64,000 nt of DNA from Candidatus Poseidoniaceae archaeon (GCA_938030705.1 CALHIR010000027.1:1-64000), one strand, 5' to 3'; shown: positions 48,764 through 58,323, numbered from the stretch's first letter. A program made the numbers and translations. The notes: a model not told the origin generated them from the letters alone.

Positions 48764-51418
48764 TCAGGCACCTACCGAAGCCCGTAGCATGGCGGTGACG
48801 TGCTCCAAGGAAGGAATGGTGTGATTCTCAAGCGGCGGTGAGAACGGTACGGGTGTGTCGAGCGCTCCGATGACCGAGGGGGCGGATTCCAACTCATAGA
48901 AACAATCCTCCATGATACGAGATTGTATCGTGTGGCCAAGTCCACCGGCCCACTGGCCTTCTTGAAGGACCACCAAACGCCCTGTTCGCTGAACAGAGGC
49001 AATGCATGTTTCGGCATCAAAGGGAAGGAGGGTGCGGAGGTCAACCACTTCAACTTCGATGTCTTCCTCGGCCAAGAGGTCAGCTCCTTGGAGAGCGATG
49101 TGAACCATGGCACCCCATGTCACCAACGTGACATCTCGGCCGCCTCGAATCACTTCAGCTCGGCCGAGTTTGTACCGTTCCCCGTTTTTGATGCGCTGGT
49201 TCACGGTTTCGGTATCCACGGTTTGGTTGATGTTCATCCCCCAACCCGTTAAGCCACCGCGAAGGCCGTACAAACCAATGTGTTCCAGCATGAGAACCGG
49301 GTCGGGCAGTTGTGCTCCCTCCATCAGCAAATCATACGCATCCTGCGGCGTTCCGGGGGCCATGACAACCAGCCCCGGGTCGTTGGCAAACCAAGATTCG
49401 ATCATGTTCGCATGAAACGGTCCTGAACGGGTGCGAGCCCCGAGCGGAATACGAACCGTCATAGGACAATCGGCACCCCACCGCCAGCGAAGCATGGCAG
49501 CGTTGTTGACCAGGGCGTTGAACCCAAGGGCTGCAAAGCCGCCGAATTGAATCTCAACCATGGGTTTCATGCCTGAAAGGGCAGCGCCAACGCCGGTGTG
49601 GACGATGATGGCTTCACACAACGGCATGTCGACGAGTTTGTCCGTGTGACCGGCGTTCTTCAGCGCCATGTTCATGCCGAAGGCTCCCGCAACTTCCATG
49701 TCTTCACCGATGAAGACGCAATTATCGCCGTGCATGGTCGCCACGTCAGCCATGGCTTGCTGAATGGCTCGGGCATACGTCCAACCGCCTTTCTCAGCGT
49801 ACGTCCAGGCACGTTCACCGACGGCCAACGAGACATCAACCTCCTGAGGAGGAGATTGACCGGAATATCGCTTCAGATGGTCGTCGTGCGTATCGGCATC
49901 GTGGAGTGTCGTGATGCCTTTTGTGACCGTTTCCGGTTCTGGCCACGCCATCGTAAGGAGTTCCTTCTTCGCCGCCTCCACGCCCTCGAATTCTTCGGCT
50001 TCCATCGCTTCGAGCAGGCCCTCATCAACGCCCATTTCCAAGAGAAGGGTTCGGTGCGTAGGAATGGGGTCTTTTGCCTCCCAGTACGAGAGCAATGCTC
50101 GGTCAACATAGCCTGCTGGTGTTCCGCTTGGGTTTCCCAAATAGAGGTCGTCGTGATGGTGTGCATGCCCGCAACCACGCATGGTTTCGACGTGAATGAG
50201 GGTCGGTCCACCGCCCGCCATCGAAAACTCTCGGGCGACGGCGGTTGAAGCGTGCCAGGCTGCGGGGTCGGAACCGTCGATGGTCCATGCAGGGAAGCCC
50301 ATGGCGTTGGCCTTGTCAGCCCAGACCTCAACTCCAGACTGCTTTGCAGGGGGTGTGTCCAAGGCGATTTGGTTGTTTTGAAGAATGTACGTGATGGGCA
50401 GGCCTCTGGCCCCGGCGAGGTTCATGGCCTCCCAAAATTCACCGGAAGAGGATGCGCCTTCACCGATGCAAGCCACATGAAACCGGTCCAACGATTGGCG
50501 CCATGCGGCAAAAGCCAGCCCGGTCATCGTTGCACTGGCGATGGGTAGAGGCGCTGTTGGCGGGAGAACACCGACGTGCCACGCACCGACGTGGAGGTCA
50601 CGACCGCCAGCGTCATCCCATCCTCCGTTTTGATTGGAGCCAACCTTTCCGAGATTGGCGGCCATCACGTCGAGGGGTGTATCCCCCATAGCAAGACCGA
50701 GCCCAACGTCTCGAATCATCGGCGCAACCAAATCGCCATCGTAGCCCTTCCCGGGCCGGGCGTTTCGGGGCGCATCGGGTTGACGGTTCAGCGCCGTGGC
50801 CACGGCAACCACACCCTCTTGCCAAGTTGAGCGGAAGCCTTTGCCTCCAAATTTGCTACCGTCCGGGGTTTCAACGCCTTGGGTAAAAATGTCTTTGAGG
50901 GCGGCATCCAAACTTCGCGTGCGGGTCATCAAGCGTTGCCATTCGAGCCTTTGCTCAACGGTGACCGACATGTAATGTGCAAGACGGCGAAGCATCAAGC
51001 GCATGTCCACCAAGAAGTGGATTCGGCGGCGCTCAAGCATAACGTCCATGCTGCGGCGAGGAATGACTTCTCGCTCGAGTTCATCGCCCAAAGTGGTTTT
51101 TATTTGTTTTTTCAAGCCTCGCTCGAGAGCGTCCACAAAGCGTTGGGCAAAGGTGTTCCATGATGGGCCCTCAAAGGTCTCGGGCTCTGCATCCACGATA
51201 TGGTCCCAAACATTGGCCACCAAGAAAAGATGAGCATCATGACGCTGGGCGACAAACGAGAGCACCTCAGCGCGAGCGGCGTCTTTGGGAAGAGCTTGAA
51301 CAAACTCCAGTGGTTGGTCTGCTCGCCATTCCTGGCCGAAGATTTCCGGTAGGTCCCCTTGTGTCATGGCCTGTCCCCGACCCTCCCAAGAGATGGGTGG
51401 CTTCAATCCTCTTCTCAT
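48764..51418 (-). CDS. Fused alpha/beta E1 of a branched-chain 2-oxoacid dehydrogenase
   Basis: Thiamine-diphosphate enzyme of 884 residues in which the E1 alpha and E1 beta subunits are one chain. The alpha half carries the ThDP motif GEGASSSGEFWEAMNLAGAR with ITYILQNNQIALDTP. The beta half (from about residue 550) has NCVFIGEDMEVAGAFGMNMA, EIQFGGFAALGFNALVNNAA and VDLRTLLPFDAETCI. The architecture matches 2-oxoisovalerate or acetoin-type E1 proteins that are fused in some bacteria. An extra N-terminal domain of about 150 residues precedes alpha. E2 and E3 genes are not in the window. The start at 51418 overlaps the MFS stop (ATGA). An ATG at 51367 is the alternative. Confidence 0.92.
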   Translation of the reverse strand: MRRGLKPPISWEGRGQAMTQGDLPEIFGQEWRADQPLEFVQALPKDAARAEVLSFVAQRHDAHLFLVANVWDHIVDAEPETFEGPSWNTFAQRFVDALERGLKKQIKTTLGDELEREVIPRRSMDVMLERRRIHFLVDMRLMLRRLAHYMSVTVEQRLEWQRLMTRTRSLDAALKDIFTQGVETPDGSKFGGKGFRSTWQEGVVAVATALNRQPDAPRNARPGKGYDGDLVAPMIRDVGLGLAMGDTPLDVMAANLGKVGSNQNGGWDDAGGRDLHVGAWHVGVLPPTAPLPIASATMTGLAFAAWRQSLDRFHVACIGEGASSSGEFWEAMNLAGARGLPITYILQNNQIALDTPPAKQSGVEVWADKANAMGFPAWTIDGSDPAAWHASTAVAREFSMAGGGPTLIHVETMRGCGHAHHHDDLYLGNPSGTPAGYVDRALLSYWEAKDPIPTHRTLLLEMGVDEGLLEAMEAEEFEGVEAAKKELLTMAWPEPETVTKGITTLHDADTHDDHLKRYSGQSPPQEVDVSLAVGERAWTYAEKGGWTYARAIQQAMADVATMHGDNCVFIGEDMEVAGAFGMNMALKNAGHTDKLVDMPLCEAIIVHTGVGAALSGMKPMVEIQFGGFAALGFNALVNNAAMLRWRWGADCPMTVRIPLGARTRSGPFHANMIESWFANDPGLVVMAPGTPQDAYDLLMEGAQLPDPVLMLEHIGLYGLRGGLTGWGMNINQTVDTETVNQRIKNGERYKLGRAEVIRGGRDVTLVTWGAMVHIALQGADLLAEEDIEVEVVDLRTLLPFDAETCIASVQRTGRLVVLQEGQWAGGLGHTIQSRIMEDCFYELESAPSVIGALDTPVPFSPPLENHTIPSLEHVTAMLRASVGA

Positions 51419-52704
51419 TCGGATTGAAGGCCTTCATGGGCGACCTCCAGTGCGGATTTGCGTTTTTTGATTTCTTCCTCGTAGCATTCGTGAAGCAAGT
51501 CTCGGTTGGTCAAGGTCAACAAGAGCGCTCCGAGGGCGGGAAGGGCCAGCCCTCCAAGGGCGATAGCCCAAGAACCAAACGCATCGAAAGCCGGCCCGAC
51601 CAACAGCGGTCCAACAATGGTCCCTGCAGCCCAAGCCGCCCCAAAAACGCCGAAGGCCAAACCGGGGTTGCCCTCGCCGAGAGCGCGGTTCGTGGCGGTA
51701 TCGATCATCGGCAACATCGGAATCTGTGCTGCGGCGATAAAAAATTGGAAGGACCCGAGCAGCAAAATCATCGCTAAGACCGCCATGTTTCCCGAGAGAA
51801 CATAACCGACCAAACCCACACCTAAGAGGGAAAGGACGACGAAAAACCAGCCGATAATCATGTAACGAGTCGGCCCGTGACGGTCGACCCACCGTCCCCA
51901 AATGACGGACCCCAAACCTTGCATCAACACCATGACCAACAGCACACCCCCGATGGCTGCCGAGGAGAGTCCCAAGGCGTCGTCAAGGAACAACGGAACG
52001 CCGGCTTCGAGAGCTCCCGTGGCAACGGTGGTGATGGCCAGCAACACGCCAACCCGGAAGAGAATTCGGTCGGAGAAAAACACGCCGATGGAAGCCGAGG
52101 GAGTGGTGTCCTCTCTCGGCCCCCCAACCACCTCCATTGACGCCCACATCACCGGACAAACCAAGGCGGTTAAGAGTGCCAAAAGCGTGAACGCAGAAGC
52201 CTCACCCCACGTGAACAGCACCCCGCCAAGAACCGGCCCAAACAAGCCCCCAATGGCCGCCGTACCGAGCAACTTCCCCGCTTGCTCACCAAAACGGACG
52301 GGCCACAACCGGGAGGCGGCCGCCAAACCGGCCGTCATGATGGTGGCTCCCGAAGCGCCGTGCATCATTCGAGCGAAAGCCAGCAAGAGAAACGGCCGAC
52401 CCACCCATTCGTTGGTCGCCACGACATAGAGACCACATGAAGCCGTCAAGAGCACCAAACTCACAAAAACAGTTTTGCCTGCTCCAAAACGGTCTGTAAT
52501 GCGCCCGGTTAACGGGCCAAAAAGAAGCAAAGGAACCGCCCATAACGACACGAGAAGGGTCGCCTGGGTGGCGTTCAGACCAAACTGCGTTTGCCACGAT
52601 GGCAAGATGGGGACGATGAAGGCATAACCAAGAAAGTTAACAAAAAAGGCGAGGAGAAGGGCGAGGAAGGCACGTTGAAGTCGACGCTCGTCCACGGCCC
52701 TCAC
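51415..52704 (-). CDS. Major facilitator superfamily transporter
   Basis: Membrane transporter of 429 residues with twelve predicted helices. Motif A in loop 2-3 is GPLTGRITDRFGAGKTVF, typical of drug:H+ antiporters (DHA1, TetA-like). The second half has a related loop (VIWGRWVDRHGPTRYMIIGW). The C-terminal tail (EEEIKKRKSALEVAHEGLQS) is cytosolic. The substrate is unknown. It overlaps the upstream pseudo-receiver gene by 4 bases and the downstream E1 gene by 4 bases, so the three are translated together. That is an odd trio and may point to export or uptake linked to keto-acid metabolism. Confidence 0.9.
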   Translation of the reverse strand: MRAVDERRLQRAFLALLLAFFVNFLGYAFIVPILPSWQTQFGLNATQATLLVSLWAVPLLLFGPLTGRITDRFGAGKTVFVSLVLLTASCGLYVVATNEWVGRPFLLLAFARMMHGASGATIMTAGLAAASRLWPVRFGEQAGKLLGTAAIGGLFGPVLGGVLFTWGEASAFTLLALLTALVCPVMWASMEVVGGPREDTTPSASIGVFFSDRILFRVGVLLAITTVATGALEAGVPLFLDDALGLSSAAIGGVLLVMVLMQGLGSVIWGRWVDRHGPTRYMIIGWFFVVLSLLGVGLVGYVLSGNMAVLAMILLLGSFQFFIAAAQIPMLPMIDTATNRALGEGNPGLAFGVFGAAWAAGTIVGPLLVGPAFDAFGSWAIALGGLALPALGALLLTLTNRDLLHECYEEEIKKRKSALEVAHEGLQSE

Positions 52705-53804
52705 TCCTCCTCCTTCTGAGCGGGAAGAGCGTCAAGCATGTCCGTCGTAAGGACACTGGCATCCTCAATCTGTGTGAGCAAAGTCAAATCGGACAAGGCT
52801 CCGGGGCGCTTGAGCGCCGTCATCAATTCCTGAAGGACTTCAGCGGTGAGTCTGGTCAACGCCAAAGTTTCGGGGTCAATGCCCACCTTATCGGTCGCTT
52901 CCAGCAGAGAAACATAGTCGGGCTCTTCGGAGAGGATCCCGTCCATATCCGCTTCCACCTGACGAGCAATGTCTTTGGCCTGACGCTCAAGAATGTCTTC
53001 CATCGAAGAATTCCCGCCGGACAGAGGCAGGGTTGCTGTCGCCCCTTCGCCCAGCGTAGCCCCTTTCTTGAGGGCCTTGAACGATGGAAGATTGGTAGGA
53101 CCGTTGGTGGGTTTTTCGTCCACCCCTTCGGTCGAGTTGTCCAACGAAGTCCCCGGTGGCTTCTCGGTACCGACGAGCCGATTCAGAGCCAACCGGACCA
53201 TGGTGGTCATGGATTGGGCGGAAAGTCCGCCCTCTTCATCAGCGAATTCGTCATCGCCCATTTCATCTTGGATTGAGGCGACAAATTCGTCATCGATGTT
53301 TCCGGCCTCAACCAGACGTCGCAGCATCGGTAAGGCCCACTGACTGTCGTTCATGGTCATGCCAACATCAAATCGTTGCCCACCGAGGCCACCCCCACCC
53401 GAACCGGCTGATACCTCGGCAGGTGGTGCAACAAATTGTTTGGCTGCATGCCGGCCAATCTGGCCGATGAGTTGATTCATGTCCACGGGCTTTCCGATTA
53501 CCTCAGCCACGCCAGCCATAGCCGCCGATGAAAGAAAATCCGGGGCCGTGGTTCTGGAAAGAAGCACGGTGCGCGTTGCGGAGCGAAAACGTGGTTGACC
53601 GGCCAACGCCTGGCATACATCCAGAGCGCTTCCCTGCGCCCATTCGCCTTCCAACAGAAGGACGTCGGGCAGCACAGCACTTGCTGTTGCCTCGGTTTGA
53701 GCAAGGGTGCTCAATCGGGTCACTTCATACCCCTCTCGTTCAAAGGTATTCGCCAACAGGTTGCGGCGCCCTTCATTTTCGTCGGCGATGATGATGCTGG
53801 CCAT
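52701..53804 (-). CDS. Pseudo-receiver domain protein
   Basis: Protein of 367 residues. The first 120 form a response-regulator receiver fold: MASIIIADENEGRRNLLANT with an acidic pair, then PDVLLLEGEWAQGSALDVCQ. Glu stands where the phosphoryl-accepting Asp should be. VLLSRTTAPDFLSSA and VIGKPVDMNQLIGQIGRH follow, keeping the Lys. A Glu in place of Asp can mimic the phosphorylated state, so the domain may be locked on. The remaining 240 residues are polar and helical without a recognised output domain. GGAGGGG lies 6-8 bases before the ATG at 53804 and rejects the ATG at 53810. It is the first gene of the operon with MFS and E1. Confidence 0.78.
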   Translation of the reverse strand: MASIIIADENEGRRNLLANTFEREGYEVTRLSTLAQTEATASAVLPDVLLLEGEWAQGSALDVCQALAGQPRFRSATRTVLLSRTTAPDFLSSAAMAGVAEVIGKPVDMNQLIGQIGRHAAKQFVAPPAEVSAGSGGGGLGGQRFDVGMTMNDSQWALPMLRRLVEAGNIDDEFVASIQDEMGDDEFADEEGGLSAQSMTTMVRLALNRLVGTEKPPGTSLDNSTEGVDEKPTNGPTNLPSFKALKKGATLGEGATATLPLSGGNSSMEDILERQAKDIARQVEADMDGILSEEPDYVSLLEATDKVGIDPETLALTRLTAEVLQELMTALKRPGALSDLTLLTQIEDASVLTTDMLDALPAQKEEE

Positions 53805-53915
53805 TCTCATCCCCTCCGGTATGAAAGCAAGAACTCAGCGGCTTTGAACCTCACCCAATGGGAGAACAGGGCAACCGTGTTTTGTTCACTTCCCGGCGTA
53901 GACACGGTTCGTGAT

Positions 53916-55082
53916 TCATTCGATGTCGCCCGGCGCCGCTGCATGCCAACCCATGATGCCCCCATCAAGGTTGAAGAGGCGCTCGGCGACCCATCCCGCC
54001 TGAATCAATTCAATGGCCGCCAGTTGTGAGCGCATGCCGCTCTTGCAGTGAATGACAATGTCGGTCTTTTTTGGAAGGCTGTTCAAAACCGAGAGGACAT
54101 TGGTATGAGGGACCTGAAGATCGCAACTTTTAGCACGAGCCTCCGCATATTCCGTGTCGGAACGAACATCGAGAATAAACGGCTCCCAGCCGTTTTTCCG
54201 ACGCTCAAGAAACTCAGGGACCGAAATATGGTTGAACATGATTGCGTCTGAGGAGGGGGCGGATTTTTGTTCTTGCGGCGAAGAAGAAACCTGCGAAGGA
54301 GCCATGCACCATGCTTCCTCGGTCAGCATGGCGGCCGCTTTGGAAAGGTCGGCAACCGGTTCCCGTTCCGAGTTAGCCTCAAACATCAGGGTATCAAAAG
54401 CCATGGATTGGGCATCGTAAAGGAGGAGTTTTCCAGTTAAAGAGACCGGCAAGCCGAGCAGAAATTTGATCGCCTCTGTCGCTTGGAGCACCCCGATTAC
54501 ACCAGGAAGAACCCCAAAGACACCGGCCTCCGAGCAGGACGGAATGGCCTCCGGGGGGGGTGGCTCGGGAAACAGGTCGCGATAGCAAGGACCGCCGTCG
54601 TGATTGAACAGGGACACTTGGCCCTCGAAACGAAAGACTGAGCCGTAGACCCACGGAAGACCGAGCAATGCACATGCATCATCAATAAGGTAGCGAGTTG
54701 GAAGATTATCGGTTCCGTCAATGACGATGTCCCAACCTGTCATGATGTCCATCGCGTTTTCAGGGTTCAAACGCTGGCGAAAAACCTCCACCTTCACGTT
54801 CGGGTCCAATGCCTCAAGCGTGGCCTTTGCCGACGCCACTTTGGCCAGACCCACATCATCCGTGGTGTGCAAGATTTGTCGTTGAAGATTGCTAAGGTCG
54901 ACCTCATCGTTGTCCACCAGCCCCAAACGGCCAATCCCCGCAGCAACGAGGTACAACGCCGCAGGAGAACCGAGGCCGCCGGCCCCGATGACAAGAACGC
55001 TCGCTTTGTTCAATTTGCGCTGGCCTTCCACGCCAACGTTGGGCAGGCTGATGTGCCGAGCATGCCGAGCGACATCAACCAT
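53916..55082 (-). CDS. ThiF/MoeB-family adenylyltransferase with rhodanese domain (MoeZ-like)
   Basis: Protein of 388 residues. The E1-like domain has the ATP-binding VLVIGAGGLGSPAALYLVAA, DVVDLSNLQRQ-like VDNDEVDLSNLQRQILHTTD and VIDGTDNLPTRYLIDDAC. The C-terminal rhodanese domain (from about 280) has the active-site loop HCKSGMRSQLAAIEL. Such enzymes adenylate the C-terminal Gly-Gly of ubiquitin-like sulfur carriers (MoaD, ThiS, SAMP) and add sulfur. The zinc Cys pairs of MoeB are incomplete here (PCYRDLFPEP rather than CxxC), as in MoeZ. It may serve molybdopterin synthesis for the hydroxylase, tRNA thiolation or sampylation. No carrier gene is nearby. Gap to thioredoxin reductase upstream is 39 bases. 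Confidence 0.9.
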   Translation of the reverse strand: MVDVARHARHISLPNVGVEGQRKLNKASVLVIGAGGLGSPAALYLVAAGIGRLGLVDNDEVDLSNLQRQILHTTDDVGLAKVASAKATLEALDPNVKVEVFRQRLNPENAMDIMTGWDIVIDGTDNLPTRYLIDDACALLGLPWVYGSVFRFEGQVSLFNHDGGPCYRDLFPEPPPPEAIPSCSEAGVFGVLPGVIGVLQATEAIKFLLGLPVSLTGKLLLYDAQSMAFDTLMFEANSEREPVADLSKAAAMLTEEAWCMAPSQVSSSPQEQKSAPSSDAIMFNHISVPEFLERRKNGWEPFILDVRSDTEYAEARAKSCDLQVPHTNVLSVLNSLPKKTDIVIHCKSGMRSQLAAIELIQAGWVAERLFNLDGGIMGWHAAAPGDIE

Positions 55083-55121
55083 GACACGGCCAAACCGACG
55101 GTCTTCATCAAGGAAACGGCT

Positions 55122-56051
55122 TCAATGAACGTTCTCTTCAAGCCACTTTTCAACGTCCATGGCCGCAGAGCAACCCATTCCGGCGGCGGTGATGGCTTGC
55201 TTGTAGCGTGTGTCAACCACGTCGCCCGCAGCAAAGACACCGGGGACGGAAGTCATCGTATGCTCTTTGTGAACGATGTAGCCGTTCTCATCGGTTTCCA
55301 CTTGACCGCCGAGGAAATCGGTGATGGGCGTGTGGCCGATGGCGATGAACGCCCCGGTCGCTTCGATGGTTTCCGTGGTACCGTCTTGGGTGTTTTCGAG
55401 GACGGCGCCGCTGAGCCCTTTGTCGTCGGAAAGCCATTCCTTGATTTGGCGGAAGGTCCGGATCTCGATTTTCGGGTTCTTTGCAGCTCGCTCGTACATG
55501 ATCGTGGAGGCCTTGAATACGTCTCGACGATGTATGAGGGTGACTTTGCTCGCAAAGCGTGTGAGGAAGGTCGCTTCCTCACAAGCTGAATCACCGCCAC
55601 CAATAACGAGGACGTGTTCGTCTCGGAAGAACGCCCCGTCGCAAGTTGCGCATGTGGAGATACCTCGTCCCTTTTGTTCCGCCTCACCTGGGGCGTCCAA
55701 CCACATCGATTCAGCACCGGTGCACACGATGATGGAGTGCGTGAGGAAGGTCTCGCCCTCAACCGTGACTTTGTAAGGGCGCTCGCTCAAATCCACCTCG
55801 TCCACGTTCTTGTCTTCCACTTCAAGACCAAAGCGCTCGGCTTGTTCTCGCAACTGCATCATCATCTCTGGCCCAGCAATGCCTTCAGGGTAGCCGGGGA
55901 AATTTTCAATGTCACTGGTCAACATCAATTGCCCTCCGGACATATAACCGGCGAACATGAGGGGGTTGAGCATGGCTCGTCCAGCATAGAGGCCGGCCGT
56001 GTAGCCAGCAGGACCAGAACCGATGATGATGACATTGCGTACTTCAGACAT
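55122..56051 (-). CDS. trxB: Thioredoxin reductase
   Basis: FAD/NAD(P)H pyridine-nucleotide disulfide oxidoreductase of 309 residues from the ATG at 56051 (MSEVRNVIIIGSGPAGYTAG), which has GGAGAG upstream. The frame opens to 56165, but that part is not family-like. The FAD site is IIIGSGPAGYTAG. The redox pair is STCATCDGAFF, and the second nucleotide site is VLVIGGGDSACEEATFL. The C-terminal GVFAAGDVVDTRYKQAITAA binds FAD. Length and layout match bacterial TrxB. It reduces thioredoxin for disulfide control. Several thioredoxin-like proteins occur elsewhere in the window. The moeZ-like gene follows 39 bases later on the same strand, so the two may be one operon. Confidence 0.96.
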   Translation of the reverse strand: MSEVRNVIIIGSGPAGYTAGLYAGRAMLNPLMFAGYMSGGQLMLTSDIENFPGYPEGIAGPEMMMQLREQAERFGLEVEDKNVDEVDLSERPYKVTVEGETFLTHSIIVCTGAESMWLDAPGEAEQKGRGISTCATCDGAFFRDEHVLVIGGGDSACEEATFLTRFASKVTLIHRRDVFKASTIMYERAAKNPKIEIRTFRQIKEWLSDDKGLSGAVLENTQDGTTETIEATGAFIAIGHTPITDFLGGQVETDENGYIVHKEHTMTSVPGVFAAGDVVDTRYKQAITAAGMGCSAAMDVEKWLEENVH

Positions 56052-56153
56052 GTGACTCTCCAATCGTTCGTGAGGAACGGTGGTGTTTGAAGATTCGCCC
56101 CCGAGCCCCATGAGAAGGAAAAACATAGAGATACCCCCAAAGGAGGCGCGTGT

Positions 56154-56834
56154 ATGGTCAGCCAACTCGCAGCAGCCGCCGGCATGGGCGTGTACGTCGT
56201 GCTGATCTTATGGGCCACCAAAATACCCTACACCATGATGGTCGACCGAGGCATGGAACACATCCGAGCCGTGTACTATAACCGGAAAATCGTCCACATG
56301 CTTGCCGGTGGGGTCGGCTCATTGAGCGTGCCGTTCTTGTTTACCAGTCCTTGGTATCCGTTGGTTTGCGGCATCCTCTTGACGGCGTTGCTTTACGCTT
56401 CGCATCGAGCTGGCATCGTTATGCATTGGTTCCAAACTGAACAAAATCAAAACGATGTGAAGTTCGGCCTCATGTGGTGGACCTCCATTGCCCTGATCTG
56501 GTGGCTTGTGGGCGACCCTTGGCTGGCCATCGTACCTTCCCTTTTCATGGCCTTTGGCGATGGCATCACCGGGGTCGTTCGCAACGCAGTGGTCCAAAAA
56601 CGGTCAAAGAGCCCAATTGGCAACGTCTTCATGTTCTTGGTCAGTGCGCCCCTCGGTTGGTACGCAGCAAAAGCAGGTGACCCCAGCCTTCCTGCTTGGG
56701 GCCTCATCGCTGCCACCGTCGCCACGTTCGTCGAGCGCTACGAATTTGGCCCTATCGACGATAACATCCTCATCACGGTGTGCGCCACGGCCGTTCTTCT
56801 GCTTGGCGTCCAAGTAGGACCGCTCATCGCCTAG
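56154..56834 (+). CDS. Dolichol/phytol kinase-like membrane protein
   Basis: Integral membrane protein of 226 residues with about six or seven helices. The segments YYNRKIVHMLAGGVGSLSVP and SLFMAFGDGITGVVRNAVVQ followed by KSPIGNVFMFLVSAPLGW resemble the CTP-dependent polyprenol/phytol kinase family (Sec59, VTE5), where the Asp-Gly and Lys residues bind nucleotide. Archaea could use such an enzyme to recycle polyprenyl lipids. It may also relate to cytidylyltransferases of membrane lipid synthesis. Divergent from trxB, with 102 bases between starts. Gene function is inferred from weak motifs only. Confidence 0.65.
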   Translation: MVSQLAAAAGMGVYVVLILWATKIPYTMMVDRGMEHIRAVYYNRKIVHMLAGGVGSLSVPFLFTSPWYPLVCGILLTALLYASHRAGIVMHWFQTEQNQNDVKFGLMWWTSIALIWWLVGDPWLAIVPSLFMAFGDGITGVVRNAVVQKRSKSPIGNVFMFLVSAPLGWYAAKAGDPSLPAWGLIAATVATFVERYEFGPIDDNILITVCATAVLLLGVQVGPLIA

Positions 56835-56851
56835 AATGGCGTGAATCAATT

Positions 56852-57196
56852 TCACTGTCCGATGACCTTGTAGTCATCACTCAGAGGCGTGGCTCCGGTC
56901 TCAACACGAATGATTTTGCCATCTTGGAATTCGTAAAACGCCAACACGGCCTCGGAGGTGGACCCGTTGGCAAAATGGGCAATGGAATGATGCACGCCAA
57001 CTTCGTCGTTCTCAAAGAGAATGCGGTGGGCTTCTGTTCGGACCGCTCCTGTCCCGGCGAAAGCCATGATGTCGGGCTTGGTCATGACGGCTCCGCCTAC
57101 ATGCGGATAGAACTTGCAGTCGTCATGGATAAGGGCGTCGAGGGCAGCTTTATCTCCGGAATCAAAGGCGGTCTCGTATTGTTTGAGGATGCTCAT
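56852..57196 (-). CDS. SnoaL/NTF2-like protein
   Basis: Small protein of 114 residues with the fold pattern of SnoaL-like (NTF2 superfamily) domains. The alpha-helical start MSILKQYETAFDSGDKAALD is followed by LIHDDCKFYPHVGGAVMTKP and strands ending VLAFYEFQDGKIIRVETGAT. Family members are enzymes or small-ligand binding domains (ketosteroid isomerase-like). No catalytic residue can be assigned. It is single, convergent with the kinase-like gene (17 bases) and divergent from the saccharopine-dehydrogenase-like gene. Confidence 0.8.
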   Translation of the reverse strand: MSILKQYETAFDSGDKAALDALIHDDCKFYPHVGGAVMTKPDIMAFAGTGAVRTEAHRILFENDEVGVHHSIAHFANGSTSEAVLAFYEFQDGKIIRVETGATPLSDDYKVIGQ

Positions 57197-57245
57197 AGCA
57201 TCGGGGTTTGGTCGGAATCAAATAATGCCTTCCTCGGAAGGCCTT

Positions 57246-57255
57246 GGATAAAAAG
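57246..57255 (+). promoter_or_regulatory. TATA-like element before the dehydrogenase-like gene
   Basis: The sequence ggataaaaag lies about 43-52 bases before the ATG at 57298. That ATG also has a GAGGGG Shine-Dalgarno site, so a short leader of about 20 bases is likely. Confidence 0.35.
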
Positions 57256-57297
57256 ACCGATAGGAACCTTTGAGGTCTGCATTCATGAGGGGAAAAC

Positions 57298-58305
57298 ATG
57301 AGGATTCACTGCCTTGGTGGTGGCTTGGTTGGTTCCTTCGTGACCCGTAAATTGCATGAAGCGGGCTTTGAAGTCCATCTTTTTGATATCGTTCAGCGAG
57401 AGACACACGCCACCTTCCACCTGCTCGACGCAGCGAGCGCTGACCATCGTGCCGCTGACCTGATCGTGAACATGGTTCCCGGTGAGGTGGGGCACAGCGT
57501 CCTTCAAGCCCTCCACCCGCACGGCCATCGCATCGTTGACCTCTCGTTCAGTGAAACCACCCCTGACCAGTTGCCAAAAGGCACCAGCACCGTCCTTTGG
57601 GACGTAGGTATCGCGCCCGGGTTGTCCAACATGCTGGTGGCGCTTGCTCACCGAGAACTTGGGGCCCTGGAAAAGGTCAGCATCAAGGTGGGTGGAAACC
57701 CCGCACAGCCCGATAACGAATGGTCCTACATGGCACCGTTTTCACCGCACGATGTGATTGCAGAATACACGCGTGCCGCCCGTGTGGTTCGAGACGGAGA
57801 AATGGTCGTTGTTCCAGCGATGTCAGACCTTCACAGCATTGACGCCAGCGGTCGAACGATGGACGCTTTCTTGACCGACGGGCTGCGCTCACTCATCACG
57901 CTTCCAGCCCGCACCATGGGCGAATATACCGTGCGCTGGCCCGGCCATATCCAGCGGTACCAAACGACGCAACTCCACCCCAATGAACTGTTGGATGCCT
58001 GGCGGTTCAACCCAGAACGCCCTGAATTTACATGGATGGAAGTTCAAGTGGAAGGAAACGGCCAAACACGCACATGGACCGTGGAAGATGAAGGCAAAGA
58101 CGGCGACTCAAGCATGGCCAGAACCACGGGCCTCGTCACCTATGCTTGCGTGGTCGCTTGGAGCCAAGAGGACTTGTTCACCGAGGGCATCCATCCCCCT
58201 GAGGACCTGCCTTCCGAGGTGATCTACAAGGTCATTCAAACGCTCCAAAGCGAAGGCGTCATGATTCAGGCAAACGAGACCCAAACGGGGTCGTCGACGA
58301 CATGA
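57298..58305 (+). CDS. Saccharopine-dehydrogenase-like NAD(P) oxidoreductase
   Basis: Rossmann-fold protein of 335 residues. The nucleotide site is RIHCLGGGLVGSFVTRKLHE, followed by VHLFDIVQRE with an acidic residue that could favour NAD. The middle reads IVNMVPGEVGHSVLQALHPH, then VLWDVGIAPGLSNMLVALAH, a hallmark of the saccharopine dehydrogenase/carboxynorspermidine reductase superfamily. It resembles the L-lysine dehydrogenase branch of this family, but the substrate is not known. GAGGGG before the ATG fixes the start. The next gene starts 49 bases after the stop, with its own TATA-like element. Confidence 0.8.
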   Translation: MRIHCLGGGLVGSFVTRKLHEAGFEVHLFDIVQRETHATFHLLDAASADHRAADLIVNMVPGEVGHSVLQALHPHGHRIVDLSFSETTPDQLPKGTSTVLWDVGIAPGLSNMLVALAHRELGALEKVSIKVGGNPAQPDNEWSYMAPFSPHDVIAEYTRAARVVRDGEMVVVPAMSDLHSIDASGRTMDAFLTDGLRSLITLPARTMGEYTVRWPGHIQRYQTTQLHPNELLDAWRFNPERPEFTWMEVQVEGNGQTRTWTVEDEGKDGDSSMARTTGLVTYACVVAWSQEDLFTEGIHPPEDLPSEVIYKVIQTLQSEGVMIQANETQTGSSTT

Positions 58306-58323
58306 TATGGCCTACACTAAACC

